A stretch of 64,000 bases of DNA from the NCBI GenBank assembly GCA_028279885.1, contig JANQMX010000001.1:1-64000 (forward strand), read 5' to 3'. The notes beneath the pieces are model-generated. The model had not been told where the DNA came from. It saw only the letters and a list, made by a program, of their open reading frames with translations, and searched no databases. The first letter of the stretch is position 1; every line of letters begins with the position of its first letter. Below are positions 49,837 through 57,828 of the stretch, in pieces. Source of the stretch: Rhodovibrionaceae bacterium (lineage in GTDB: Bacteria; Pseudomonadota; Alphaproteobacteria; Kiloniellales; DSM-21159). Made by a program: the position numbers and the translations under genes.

Positions 49837-50628
49837 CTACTGCGCGCCGGCCAGGTAGGGGTGGATGCGGTCGATAAAGTTGGCGACCGGCACGGCGAAG
49901 TTGCTGTGGGCGGGGGTCCAGACCGACAGGATCTCCGAACGGCGCGTGCCTTCGGCATGAACGACGCCGAGCAGCACCGGCTTCCCGTTCTCGCCGATAC
50001 GGAACAGCGCCCCGCCCGAATCGCCGATACGCGTGGCACAGTCGTGCAGCCAAGCGGGCGGCAAGCGCAGATCGCTGCCGACGACGCGGCAGCTCGGGTC
50101 GACGGAAACCGCATCGATGTTCCGGTCGCCGGGAAGGCCCGCGAGCATCACGCCATCCGGCAAGGCGGCCGCCTCTTCGGTGGTCATGGAGACAGGGGGC
50201 CACCAAGCGACCTTCTCGCCGATGCAGGGCTCGAGCCGCAGCAGCGCCCAGTCCTCGTGCACGTGCCGGTCCCGGTTGCCCCAGATCACGGCAAAGGCGC
50301 GCACCCGCTCAGCGAAGGCTCGGCCATCACGCGGCGGACCATAGGCGAAGCTGAGGGGATCGCCCGGCGCGCGGCCGCCGCCGAAGGCGATGTGATGCGC
50401 CGTCAGCACATGACAGGGAGACACCAGGGTGGCGGCGCCACGTCCCCGCCATCTGCCGTCGTCCAGGATTTGTAGGGCGCCGACGGCCGCGAAATCGCTG
50501 TCGAGGCTGCGCGCCTCAGCCTGTCGGTCGTCCTCGTAGAAAATGTTGGCGAGCTGTTGCCCTGCCTCGGCTTGGCCGGCGCCGGCAAGCAGCATCAGAC
50601 CGATGCAGCATGCCAGTCGCCCCAACAT
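49837..50628 (-). CDS. Secreted trypsin-like serine protease
   Basis: 263 residues. A Sec signal peptide covers 1-22 (LACCIGLMLLAGAGQAEAG, cut probably after AEA). The S1/V8-like triad is visible: His in SPCHVLTAHHIAF near 76, Asp in HVHEDWALLRL near 126, Ser in CATRIGDSGGALF near 203. At least four Cys in the mature part can form disulfides. It is periplasmic or exported. It is only 4 bp after the pip gene on the same strand, so the two may be co-transcribed. Confidence 0.86.
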   Translation of the reverse strand: MLGRLACCIGLMLLAGAGQAEAGQQLANIFYEDDRQAEARSLDSDFAAVGALQILDDGRWRGRGAATLVSPCHVLTAHHIAFGGGRAPGDPLSFAYGPPRDGRAFAERVRAFAVIWGNRDRHVHEDWALLRLEPCIGEKVAWWPPVSMTTEEAAALPDGVMLAGLPGDRNIDAVSVDPSCRVVGSDLRLPPAWLHDCATRIGDSGGALFRIGENGKPVLLGVVHAEGTRRSEILSVWTPAHSNFAVPVANFIDRIHPYLAGAQ

Positions 50629-50632
50629 GAGC

Positions 50633-51583
50633 TCAGGCCAGCCTTTTGAAGCGCTCTGTCGCCTCGACCAGGGCGCGTCTCACGCCTGGTTCCATGGCCG
50701 AGTGGCCGGCGTCCGGAACGATGCGGTACTCCGCCTCCGGCCAGGCGCGGTGCAGCGCATCGGCGGAGACGATCGGGCAGACCATGTCATAGCGGCCTTG
50801 CACGATCACCGCGGGGATGCGGCGGATGCGCCCGACATTGTCGAGCAGTTGGTTTTCCGCCAGGAAACTGCTGTGCTTAAAGTAGTGCGCCTCGATACGC
50901 GCCAGCCCCAGGGCCATTCCGTCCTCACCGAAGGCTGCGACTGTCTCCGGGCTCGGCAGCAAGGTGGAGCAAGCGCCCTCGTAGGTGCTCCAGGCGCGCG
51001 CCGCCGGCAGATGCACCTCGGGGTCGGGGTCGAGCAGGCGCCGGTAGTAGCCGCCCAGGATGTCGCTGCGCTCCTCCTCCGGCAGGAAACCGGCGAAGCG
51101 CTGCCAGGGCTCCGGAAAGATCGAGCGCAGGCCGTAGAGGAACCAGTGGATCTCGCTGGCCCGCGACAGGAAGATGCCTCGGAGGATGAGGGCGCTGACC
51201 CGCTCGGGATGGCTCTGAGCATAGGCCAACGCCAGGGTCGAGCCCCAGGAGCCGCCGAAGACGTGCCAGCGTTCCAGCCCCAGGTGGCTGCGCAGCTTCT
51301 CCATATCCTCGATCAGGAGCTGCGTGGTGTTGGCTTCGATATCGCCCAAGGGCGTCGAACGCCCGGCGCCGCGCTGATCGAAGACGACGATGCGATAGCC
51401 TTGCGGGTCGAAGAAGCGCCGGTGCTCCGCGTTGGCGCCGGCGCCCGGGCCGCCGTGCAGAAACACGATCGGCGTGCCGTCGCGCTCTCCAGCCTCCTCC
51501 CAATAGAGCGTGTGGCGCGAGTCGACGGCCAGTGTGCCCCGTTGATAGGGTTCGATGGCTGGAAAGAGGTCCGCACGAGCCAT
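50633..51583 (-). CDS. pip: Prolyl iminopeptidase
   Basis: 316 residues, alpha/beta hydrolase family S33, cytoplasmic. It frees N-terminal proline from peptides. Motifs: VFLHGGPGAGANAEHRRFFDPQGYRIVVFDQRGAGRSTP near 35-75 (oxyanion region), nucleophile Ser in FGGSWGSTLALAYAQ near 112, Asp in VQGRYDMVCP near 262 and His in PDAGHSAMEPGV near 290. It starts on the divergent CCATGG at 51581-51586 that also starts the nuclease-like gene. Confidence 0.93.
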   Translation of the reverse strand: MARADLFPAIEPYQRGTLAVDSRHTLYWEEAGERDGTPIVFLHGGPGAGANAEHRRFFDPQGYRIVVFDQRGAGRSTPLGDIEANTTQLLIEDMEKLRSHLGLERWHVFGGSWGSTLALAYAQSHPERVSALILRGIFLSRASEIHWFLYGLRSIFPEPWQRFAGFLPEEERSDILGGYYRRLLDPDPEVHLPAARAWSTYEGACSTLLPSPETVAAFGEDGMALGLARIEAHYFKHSSFLAENQLLDNVGRIRRIPAVIVQGRYDMVCPIVSADALHRAWPEAEYRIVPDAGHSAMEPGVRRALVEATERFKRLA

Positions 51584-52409
51584 GGCTCAGCTTTTGCCCC
51601 GTTGCGCTTGCCGCTTCAAGAGAAAGCGCCTGATGGCCTTGTCATGCCAGGCCTTCGCTGCCTGGCTGGGGCTGCTGCTTCTGCCAGCGGCGGCCGCCAG
51701 CCAAACCGAAGAGGCCGTGGACGCGCGTGTCACGGAGGTCAGCTCGGGCCATGCCTTCGTTCTGACCGACGGCCGGGCGGTGCGCCTGGCCCACATCGAA
51801 GCGCCGGTCCCGCCGCTGCACCTGCCGGCCGGCAGCGCCTGGCTGCCGGCGGAGGACGCAAGGCACGCTCTCTCCCGCCTTGTCGCCGGCCAAGATATCC
51901 GCCTGGAGGGGGCGGGTGAGGCCCGCGACCGCTATGGCCGCTTGCTGCGGCACGCCTACCTTGCCGATGGACGGCTGCTCCAGGCCGCGCTGCTGCACGC
52001 CGGTCACGCCCGCCTTGTCTCTCTGCCCGAGGCCGCGGGTTTGGCAGAGGCGATGATCAGGGCAGAGGGCGGCGCGCGGCGCGCCGGCCGGGGGCTTTGG
52101 TCCCACGCCGCCTACCGCATCCGCCCGGCGGTGCCGGACCGCCTGGAGCGTGACCGCTTTCAGGTGGTGATCGGACGCATCGTCAGCGCCAATCGCGTCC
52201 GCCGGGGCGCCTATCTGAATTTCGGGCATCACTGGAAAAGCGATGTCACGCTGCGACTCGACGAAGGGGCCGCCGCCCTGCTGGAGGAAGCCGTCGGCCC
52301 GGTCGAGGGCTTGGCAGGCCGTCGCGTGCTGCTGCGCGGCTGGGTCCAAGAAAAGGACGGCCCGCTGATCGAAATGTCCGACCACCGGCTGATCGAGTTT
52401 CTCGACTAA
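51582..52409 (+). CDS. Secreted thermonuclease-like (SNase) protein
   Basis: 275 residues from ATG 51582. A basic segment (RFKRKR) and a hydrophobic run LGLLLLPAAAAS give a Sec-type signal. ATG 51633 or 51555 are other possible starts. The SNase OB fold is seen in ARVTEVSSGHAFVLTDGRAVRLAHIEAPVPP, near 50-80, and DRYGRLLRHAYLADGRLLQAALLHAGHARL, near 110-140. The GLWS motif follows. In active enzymes the RL-IDAPE motif carries Asp; here AHIEAP has Glu. A C-terminal domain of about 100 residues (DRFQVVIGRIVSANRVRRGAYLNFG) is extra. Nuclease activity is uncertain. Confidence 0.78.
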   Translation: MAQLLPRCACRFKRKRLMALSCQAFAAWLGLLLLPAAAASQTEEAVDARVTEVSSGHAFVLTDGRAVRLAHIEAPVPPLHLPAGSAWLPAEDARHALSRLVAGQDIRLEGAGEARDRYGRLLRHAYLADGRLLQAALLHAGHARLVSLPEAAGLAEAMIRAEGGARRAGRGLWSHAAYRIRPAVPDRLERDRFQVVIGRIVSANRVRRGAYLNFGHHWKSDVTLRLDEGAAALLEEAVGPVEGLAGRRVLLRGWVQEKDGPLIEMSDHRLIEFLD

Positions 52410-52621
52410 GCATCGCCGTAGCGGCCACCTTCATTGTGTCATCCCGACCAAGGGCGAAGCTTGTAGCCCTCTCTGAACGTCATTCTTGGGTGAGCCGCGA
52501 AGCGGCGAGACCCGAGAATCCAGCCATAGGCACGATCCCCGCTTGGGGCTGCCTTCGGCAACTCGCTATCGCGAGCCCGGACACTCGGGCTTCGCCGTTG
52601 GCCGGGGTGACAGCTTGTGGC
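52410..52621. repeat. A-type half and B-A composite repeat
   Basis: An A-type end lies at 52436-52459 and a B-A composite at 52478-52612 (CGTCATTCTTGGGTGAGCC to GGCCGGGGTGACAG) whose core has ATCCAGCCATAGGCACGATC. It ends 9 bp from the rpoH stop codon, so repeats abut the 3' ends of both convergent genes. Confidence 0.75.
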
Positions 52622-53509
52622 TCAGACGTTTTCCAGGAAGAGGTCCCGCGGTGCCTCGGTGCGGCTGGAGATCGCCACCCGCATCTTGCCGAGCGCCCGA
52701 TGCTCGAGCTGCCGCACGCGCTCCTTGCTGACGCCCAGCTCGCGGCCGAGCTCTTCCAGCGTGGCGCCTTCGTCGCGCAGGCGCCGTTGCTCGATGATCA
52801 TGCGCTCGCGCTGATCCAGCTCGCCCAGCGCCTGGGCGATCCAGGTGTGGCGCACCGCGACATCGTGCGACTGGCGCGTATTCTCCTCCGGGTCCGGGCG
52901 CTCGTCCGGCAGGAAGCTCTGCCACTCGTCCTCGCCGTCCTCGCCGACGGCGAGGTTGAGGGAATGGTCGGAGCCGCTCAGCCGCGCTTCCATCATGCGC
53001 ACGTCGTTGATGTCGACGGCCAGCTCGCTGGCGATGCGTTGCCGGCCTTCTTCGTCGAGCATCTGCCCCGACTGCTCCTCGATGCGCGCGCGCAGGCGCC
53101 GCAAGTTGAAGAATAGCGACTTCTGCGCGGCGGTCGTGCCGGTGCGCACGATCGACCAGTTGCGCAGCACGAAGTCCTGAATGGCGGAGCGGATCCACCA
53201 GGAGGCATAGGTCGAGAAGCGGACCTCGCGGTAGGGGTCAAAACGCTCGGCCGCCTGCATCAGCCCGATCGATCCTTCCTGGACCAAATCGTTCATCGGC
53301 AGGCCGTAATTGCGAAATTTCGCCGCGATGGCAATGACGAGGCGAAGATAGCTGTGGGTCAAAAGGTGCAGCGCCTCGCTGTCGCCCTCTTCTCGCCAGG
53401 CGATGGCCAGCTCGCGTTCGCGCTCGCGCGAAAGCAGCGGTTGGCCCATGGAATAGCGGATAAAGCTGCGCTCGGCCCTGACTGCTTCTGCGCTTTCTGT
53501 GTGCGCCAT
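52622..53509 (-). CDS. rpoH: RNA polymerase sigma factor RpoH (sigma-32)
   Basis: 295 residues. Region 2 contains NDLVQEGSIGLMQAAERFDPYREVRFSTYASWWIRSAIQDFVLRNW near 75-120, the RpoH box is QKSLFFNLRRLRARIEEQ near 130 (regulates by chaperone/FtsH binding in the family), and region 4 ends ATLEELGRELGVSKERVRQLEHRALGKMR. It directs heat-shock transcription. ATG 53509 has GGGAGAG four bases upstream; a TTG at 53512 is in frame but less likely. No long structured thermosensor leader is obvious in the 92-bp upstream gap. Confidence 0.95.
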   Translation of the reverse strand: MAHTESAEAVRAERSFIRYSMGQPLLSRERERELAIAWREEGDSEALHLLTHSYLRLVIAIAAKFRNYGLPMNDLVQEGSIGLMQAAERFDPYREVRFSTYASWWIRSAIQDFVLRNWSIVRTGTTAAQKSLFFNLRRLRARIEEQSGQMLDEEGRQRIASELAVDINDVRMMEARLSGSDHSLNLAVGEDGEDEWQSFLPDERPDPEENTRQSHDVAVRHTWIAQALGELDQRERMIIEQRRLRDEGATLEELGRELGVSKERVRQLEHRALGKMRVAISSRTEAPRDLFLENV

Positions 53510-53601
53510 CAAACTCTCCCGCCCTGGTATCGTTGTAGGTGTTACGTACCGAGGTGGGGTGCGGATCAGGAATCGGGGCCAGGCAAGGCGCCCTAACGAG
53601 C

Positions 53602-53970
53602 TCAGGACTCGGTAAAATCCACGTGAAGTTGGTTGCCGTCCGGGTCCTGCAATCGAATCTGTTCGATCTTCGTTCCGGGAACGAAGACGCTTCGGAAGGG
53701 GTAGTCCGCCGCTTCCAGACGGCCGACGAAGGCGGCGCGATCGGTGCCGACGAAGGCGAAGTGCTCGAGCGACGGCGTCTCTGCCGTCGGCGTCTCATCC
53801 ACTTCGATCAGATGCACGGCGGCCTGGTCTCCGCAGTAGAGCCAGGCGCCGTTGAAGGGAAAATCGGGCCGCGGCCCCTCGGTCAGCCCGATGATCTCGC
53901 AGTAGAAGTGGACAAGGCGGTCGAGCGCGCCGGTGCGAATGTTGACGTGGTCGAGGTAGGCGATCGTCAC
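53602..53970 (-). CDS. VOC (glyoxalase/dioxygenase) family protein
   Basis: 122 residues. Two beta-alpha-beta-beta-beta halves: AYLDHVNIRTGALDRLVHFYCEIIGLTEG (1-32) and SLEHFAFVGTDRAAFVGRLEAADYPF (66-92), ending QDPDGNQLHVDFTES. His7 and His in SLEHF are metal-ligand candidates. The substrate is unknown. Start GTG at 53970. It sits between rpoH and the pseudophosphatase on the same strand. Confidence 0.87.
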   Translation of the reverse strand: MTIAYLDHVNIRTGALDRLVHFYCEIIGLTEGPRPDFPFNGAWLYCGDQAAVHLIEVDETPTAETPSLEHFAFVGTDRAAFVGRLEAADYPFRSVFVPGTKIEQIRLQDPDGNQLHVDFTES

Positions 53971-54033
53971 GGCGCCGCTCCTTCTGCTGCTCTTGGCCCG
54001 CTGCTCTTGGCTAAATTTGTCGGCAGAAGCCTA

Positions 54034-54831
54034 TTAGGCTTCCAAGGTCTCGACAATCTCGCCGCTCGGCAGCAGGCAGGCGCTCAGCAGGCTGCCGCCG
54101 CGCCCGCAGCCGCCGTCCAGGGTCACGGTCACGTCTGTGACGTGCAGCCCCGGGTTCTCCGGGCTGAAGCCCCGCACCACCCGATGAAAGCCGGCATAGG
54201 GCTCGTCTATCCGGTCGAAGGCCGCGCTGCCCCACCAGAAGCTGTCCTTCTGCGCCTCCAGCGGCCGGGTCGGGTCGAGGCCGGCGCTGACGAACAGCAA
54301 GCCCGCCTCTTCATCGAAGGCGGCGCGGCGCAGCGCGGTCATCAGGTCGAGATGGCCGGGCCGGCCGCGGATGCGCTCCCGCAGGCCTTGGGTCCAGCGG
54401 GTCAGGCCGACCGTGCCGACCGAGGCCTGGTGTTGCGCCTCCTCCGCCGTGCAGCCATAAGCGCGCAAAGTGGCGTCGACGCCGTGCTGCAGCATCCAGG
54501 CCATGACGCTTTTCGGATTGGTGGCGAACTGCAACTGCAGCAGCTTCTGCCACATCTCCTCCTGACTGCCGCGGAGAAAGAACACGCTGGCTGCCTCGCG
54601 CGGGTCGACAGCCATCACGGCCGAGCGAAACTCCAGCAGAATATCCACGGTCGTCGCCACGTCGGGACCGCGCCCCAGCATGTTGCCGAGATAGACGATG
54701 CAGTCGCCGGGCTCGAACCGCTCGGCGATCAACTCGTGCATGCGCTCGAGCCGCGCCGCTTCGCCGTGAATGGCACCGATTGCCCAAACGCGGCGCGCCT
54801 CTGTGATCGCCGCGAACCTCTGATCGTTCAT
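54034..54831 (-). CDS. Degenerate PPP-family phosphatase (pseudoenzyme)
   Basis: 265 residues with the full length and order of a PPP-type metallophosphatase, but nearly all metal/catalytic residues replaced. GDIHG is GAIHG (19-23), GDxxDRG is GNMLGRG (49-55), GNHE is GSQE (88-91), the FVHAG His is Ser (180-184), and GHT is GFS (221-223). Only His22 of GDIHG is kept. The hydrophobic core and flanking text (CIVYLGN, VFFLRG, SFWWGSAAF) are intact, so it is not a decaying pseudogene in the ordinary sense. Phosphatase activity is unlikely; a binding or regulatory role is inferred. Neighbours are carD, rpoH and fdxA. Confidence 0.82.
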   Translation of the reverse strand: MNDQRFAAITEARRVWAIGAIHGEAARLERMHELIAERFEPGDCIVYLGNMLGRGPDVATTVDILLEFRSAVMAVDPREAASVFFLRGSQEEMWQKLLQLQFATNPKSVMAWMLQHGVDATLRAYGCTAEEAQHQASVGTVGLTRWTQGLRERIRGRPGHLDLMTALRRAAFDEEAGLLFVSAGLDPTRPLEAQKDSFWWGSAAFDRIDEPYAGFHRVVRGFSPENPGLHVTDVTVTLDGGCGRGGSLLSACLLPSGEIVETLEA

Positions 54832-54944
54832 TGAACACCCCGAAAGACTACTCGCCTTCTACTTGGCGGCTTGCGGCAGTGGCAAGCGGCTTTCCGGCAG
54901 GGCAGGGTCGGAACGATCGGGAACCGAGTGGGAAGGAGCCCGCG

Positions 54945-55442
54945 TTACGCGGCTTTCAGCAGCTTTTCCAGCTTCTGGGCAGCCGTTTCCTCGTCGATCT
55001 TTTCGAGGGCGGCCAGCTCGCGGGCCAAGCGCTCCAGGGCGGCTTGATACATCTGCCGCTCGCTGTAGGACTGCTCGGGCTGGTCGTCGGCGCGGTGCAG
55101 ATCGCGCACCACTTCGGCGATGGAAACCGGATCGCCGGAGTTGATCTTGGCTTCGTATTCCTGCGCCCGGCGGCTCCACATGGTCTTCTTGGCCCGGCTG
55201 CGCCCCTTCAGGGTGGTCAGCGCGTCATCCATCATCTTGCGCGACGACAGGCGGCGCAGGCCCGAGGAGTGGGCCTTGTCCACGGGGATCCGCAAGGTCA
55301 TCCGGTCTTTGTCGAACTGAATCGCGATCAACTCGATCGTGATCCCGGAAATCTCCTGCTCGTGGATGTCGGTGACGCGTCCGACGCCGTGAGCGGGGTA
55401 AACCACGTAATCACCGGGCGAAAACTCACATTTCTTAGCCAT
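54945..55442 (-). CDS. carD: CarD family transcriptional regulator
   Basis: 165 residues. The CarD/TRCF-like RNAP-interaction domain opens with MAKKCEFSPGDYVVYPAHGVGRVTDIHEQEISG (Tudor-like), followed by the CarD linker (LRIPVDKAHSSGLRRLSS). The C-terminal helical DNA-contacting domain has the pattern WSRRAQEYEAKINSGDPVSIAEVVRDLHR. It binds the RNAP beta lobe at promoters. The frame is open to 55499, but ATG 55442 is the family N-terminus and has GGAG upstream. Confidence 0.93.
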   Translation of the reverse strand: MAKKCEFSPGDYVVYPAHGVGRVTDIHEQEISGITIELIAIQFDKDRMTLRIPVDKAHSSGLRRLSSRKMMDDALTTLKGRSRAKKTMWSRRAQEYEAKINSGDPVSIAEVVRDLHRADDQPEQSYSERQMYQAALERLARELAALEKIDEETAAQKLEKLLKAA

Positions 55443-55774
55443 AGGTCGGTCGCACTCCAGCCTTATCGTTCTCGTTTGCCGCCCGCTCGTCTGCAGCATG
55501 GCGGCTTACACGCGCCCTTAATTGCCTCGCCCAGCGATTGAGCGAGCCAAATGCGCCCAGCACTGTGGAGATAAACCGAGATCGCCCCCAACTGAAGATT
55601 CGGCATCACCACTCTTGTCGCCTGCCGCCTTATCCGTTGGCAGCTGTGTCCACGCCCGGCGATTCCGTCAGGCAATGGGCCATCATACACAAAATCGTCG
55701 GTCTTCACAACGTGGACGGCGCGCTTAGGCTTTGTAATCCTTACCGTCTCGGCGACTTGTCTAGAGCGGTAGGG
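55443..55774. other. Gap between carD and fdxA
   Basis: About 330 bp between two minus-strand genes with no ORF of coding character and, unusually for this window, no A/B palindromic repeat. It presumably holds the carD promoter and the fdxA 3' region; I see no clear -35/-10 or terminator. Confidence 0.5.
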
Positions 55775-56113
55775 TTAAGAGCCGGTCCCGGGATTGGGGT
55801 CGAAAAACTTCTCGAACTTCCCACTCTGCCCGTTGAACTGGTCGGCGTCGGTCGGCGCCTCGCCTTTGCGGGTGATGTTGGGCCAGGTCTCGCTGTAGGT
55901 CGTATTCAACTCCAGCCAGGCGTCGGCTGAGGGATCGTTGTCAGGCAGAATGGCCTCCGGCGGACACTCCGGTTCGCATACGCCGCAATCGATGCATTCG
56001 TCCGGGTGGATGACCAGCATGTTGGCACCCTCGTAGAAACAATCCACCGGGCATACCTCAACGCAGTCCATGTACTTGCAGCGGATGCACGCTTCCGTCA
56101 CGACATAGGTCAT
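55775..56113 (-). CDS. fdxA: 7Fe ferredoxin FdxA
   Basis: 112 residues. FdxA-type ferredoxin: [24 protein letters not shown] holds the 3Fe-4S and part of the 4Fe-4S cysteines, and [18 protein letters not shown] the second set, within the first 50 residues. The acidic C-terminus runs to 112. It is an electron carrier. ATG 56113 (MTYVVTEAC) is the usual N-terminus; the frame is open to 56179 without family similarity. The typical alphaproteobacterial neighbours (S4 protein, helicase, carD) are nearby, but a DUF938 gene interrupts on the other strand. Confidence 0.94.
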   Translation of the reverse strand: MTYVVTEACIRCKYMDCVEVCPVDCFYEGANMLVIHPDECIDCGVCEPECPPEAILPDNDPSADAWLELNTTYSETWPNITRKGEAPTDADQFNGQSGKFEKFFDPNPGTGS

Positions 56114-56297
56114 CGCACAGTTCCCACTCGACTTGTCACGCCAATCCTCACCAACACGACCAGCAGCGGCGCCTAGCACACTCGGACGGGGTCCTTCAAC
56201 AGGCCCGCGCCGCCATGCCTCGGTCGTCGCTGCCGATTCACTTGGGCCGACTCACTAGTTAGGAGGCAGCGGCCCGCTGCTCAACGAGAAGACGATC

Positions 56298-56900
56298 ATG
56301 ACTGACCCGCGTCGCCATGCCCCCGCCACCCTGCGCAACCGCCAAGCCATCGCCGAACAGCTGAAGACGGCGCTGCCCGAGGAAGGCCGCGTGCTGGAAA
56401 TCGCCAGCGGAACCGGCGAACACGTCAGCTTCTTCGCCGGGCTCTTTCCCCAGCTGGACTGGCAGCCCAGCGAGCCCGACCCGATGCTGCGGCAGAGCAT
56501 CATCGCCTATGGACAGGACAGCGACCTGGCCAACCTGGCGCCGCCGCTCGATCTGGACGTAACCCGGCGACCCTGGCCGGTCGACGCGGTTGCCGCCATT
56601 CTCTGCGTCAATCTGCTGCACATCGCGCCCTGGGCCGTCACCGAGGCCTTGATGGCCGGGGCCGGAGAGGCGCTGCCGCCCGGCGCGCCGCTGATGATCT
56701 ACGGTCCCTTCATGCGGGAAGGCCGGCACACCGCCGACAGCAACGCCGCCTTCGACCGCGGCCTACGGATGGAAAACCCCGCCTGGGGCGTCCGCGAGAT
56801 GGAAGCCGTCGAGGAACTCGCCAGACAGAACGGGCTGGCCCTGGCGGACGTGGCCGCCATGCCGGCGAACAACTTCTTTTTGCGGTTTGAGAAGGGGTAG
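56298..56900 (+). CDS. DUF938 methyltransferase-like protein
   Basis: 200 residues. SAM-binding motif VLEIASGTGEHVSFFAGLFPQLDWQPSEPDP near 32-60 is strongly of the DUF938 type. FLRFEKG ends the chain. Motif YGPFMREGRHTADSNAAFDRGLR near 133 is the family mark. The substrate is unknown. It is the only plus-strand gene in an otherwise minus-strand stretch from rpoH to the helicase. Confidence 0.9.
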   Translation: MTDPRRHAPATLRNRQAIAEQLKTALPEEGRVLEIASGTGEHVSFFAGLFPQLDWQPSEPDPMLRQSIIAYGQDSDLANLAPPLDLDVTRRPWPVDAVAAILCVNLLHIAPWAVTEALMAGAGEALPPGAPLMIYGPFMREGRHTADSNAAFDRGLRMENPAWGVREMEAVEELARQNGLALADVAAMPANNFFLRFEKG

Positions 56901-57408
56901 CGGCAGACAGGCGGTTGCTCCCCTTTCTTGCCCATCACCTCGCTTGTCATCCCGGCCGCGCCAGCGAGCCGGGAACCATGGTCAAGCTGGGCTCGGACAG
57001 CGGAATAAGAAGGCGCACGGCTGCAACGGCCGCCCTGAACGGCTGCATCCCGTGCAGGCCGCGAAATGGACCCCGGCTCGGGGGCCGGGGTGACAACGAG
57101 GGGTGCAGCGCTGTCCGTAGCCTCACCCACGTTGTCATACTTGGGCGAGCCGCTGTGCGGCGAGACCCGAGTATCCAGCGGTAAGCACGGTCCGGGCTTG
57201 TGGCTGGACCCCGGATCGCTGACGCGTCCGGGGTGACGAGAGGAGGTGCGGCACCGTTCTAGCCATTCCCTTCAATTGTCACCCCGGAGGAGCCTCGTCA
57301 GAGGCGACATCCAGGGTCCATTTCAAAGCCGGGCACAGGCTGACAAATGGTTCCCGGTTCGCGGGCTTCGCCCTTGGCCGGGATGACAAGCGGAGGTCTT
57401 GTCGGCGC
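56901..57408. repeat. Three palindromic repeats
   Basis: A full-length A-A element with core (56945-57095, inverse of the 4451 and 63373 copies), a B-A composite (57133-57238) and an A-A element with inner GAGGAGCCTCGTCAGAGGCGAC (57277-57388). Together they almost fill the gap between the convergent DUF938 and S4 genes. No ORF has coding features. Confidence 0.8.
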
Positions 57409-57828
57409 CTACTCAGACCCCAGCAGCTTATCCAGCGCGCGCCGGTCCTTCTTGGTCGGCCGACCCTCACCGCGCTCCCTCAGGCCGGACGAGGCGCTGC
57501 GCGGCACCGGGGTCTGCTCGGACAGCGGCTTGAGATCGGCGTAGAGGGTCTGGGCCTCGCTGGCCGGCCCGCGCCGCGCACCCAGGCGCTCGACCCGAAC
57601 AATGCGCAGGAAGCGCCCCTGGGAAAAGCTGACCACGTCGCCGACCCGGAGTTTGTGATTGGCCTTGTTGACCACCTGGCCGGAGATCCGCAGGCGGCCT
57701 GACTGGCAGAGCTGTGCGGCGATGCTGCGGCTCTTGCAGAAGCGGGCGAAGAACAGCCAGCGGTCGGCGCGGACCCAGTCGTCGCCTCCCGGCGAAGCCA
57801 CCGTATCGAGCTTTCCGCCGCCGCTCAT
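57409..57828 (-). CDS. S4-domain RNA-binding protein, Hsp15-like
   Basis: 139 residues. The S4 domain RADRWLFFARFCKSRSIAAQLCQSGRLRISGQVVNKANHKLRVGDVVSF at 20-68 is the RNA-binding core. A basic C-terminal tail (RERGEGRPTKKDRRALDKL) follows. Hsp15 (HslR) relatives act on blocked 50S subunits and are often heat-induced, which fits rpoH in this neighbourhood. Start ATG overlaps the helicase stop (ATGA). Confidence 0.9.
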   Translation of the reverse strand: MSGGGKLDTVASPGGDDWVRADRWLFFARFCKSRSIAAQLCQSGRLRISGQVVNKANHKLRVGDVVSFSQGRFLRIVRVERLGARRGPASEAQTLYADLKPLSEQTPVPRSASSGLRERGEGRPTKKDRRALDKLLGSE

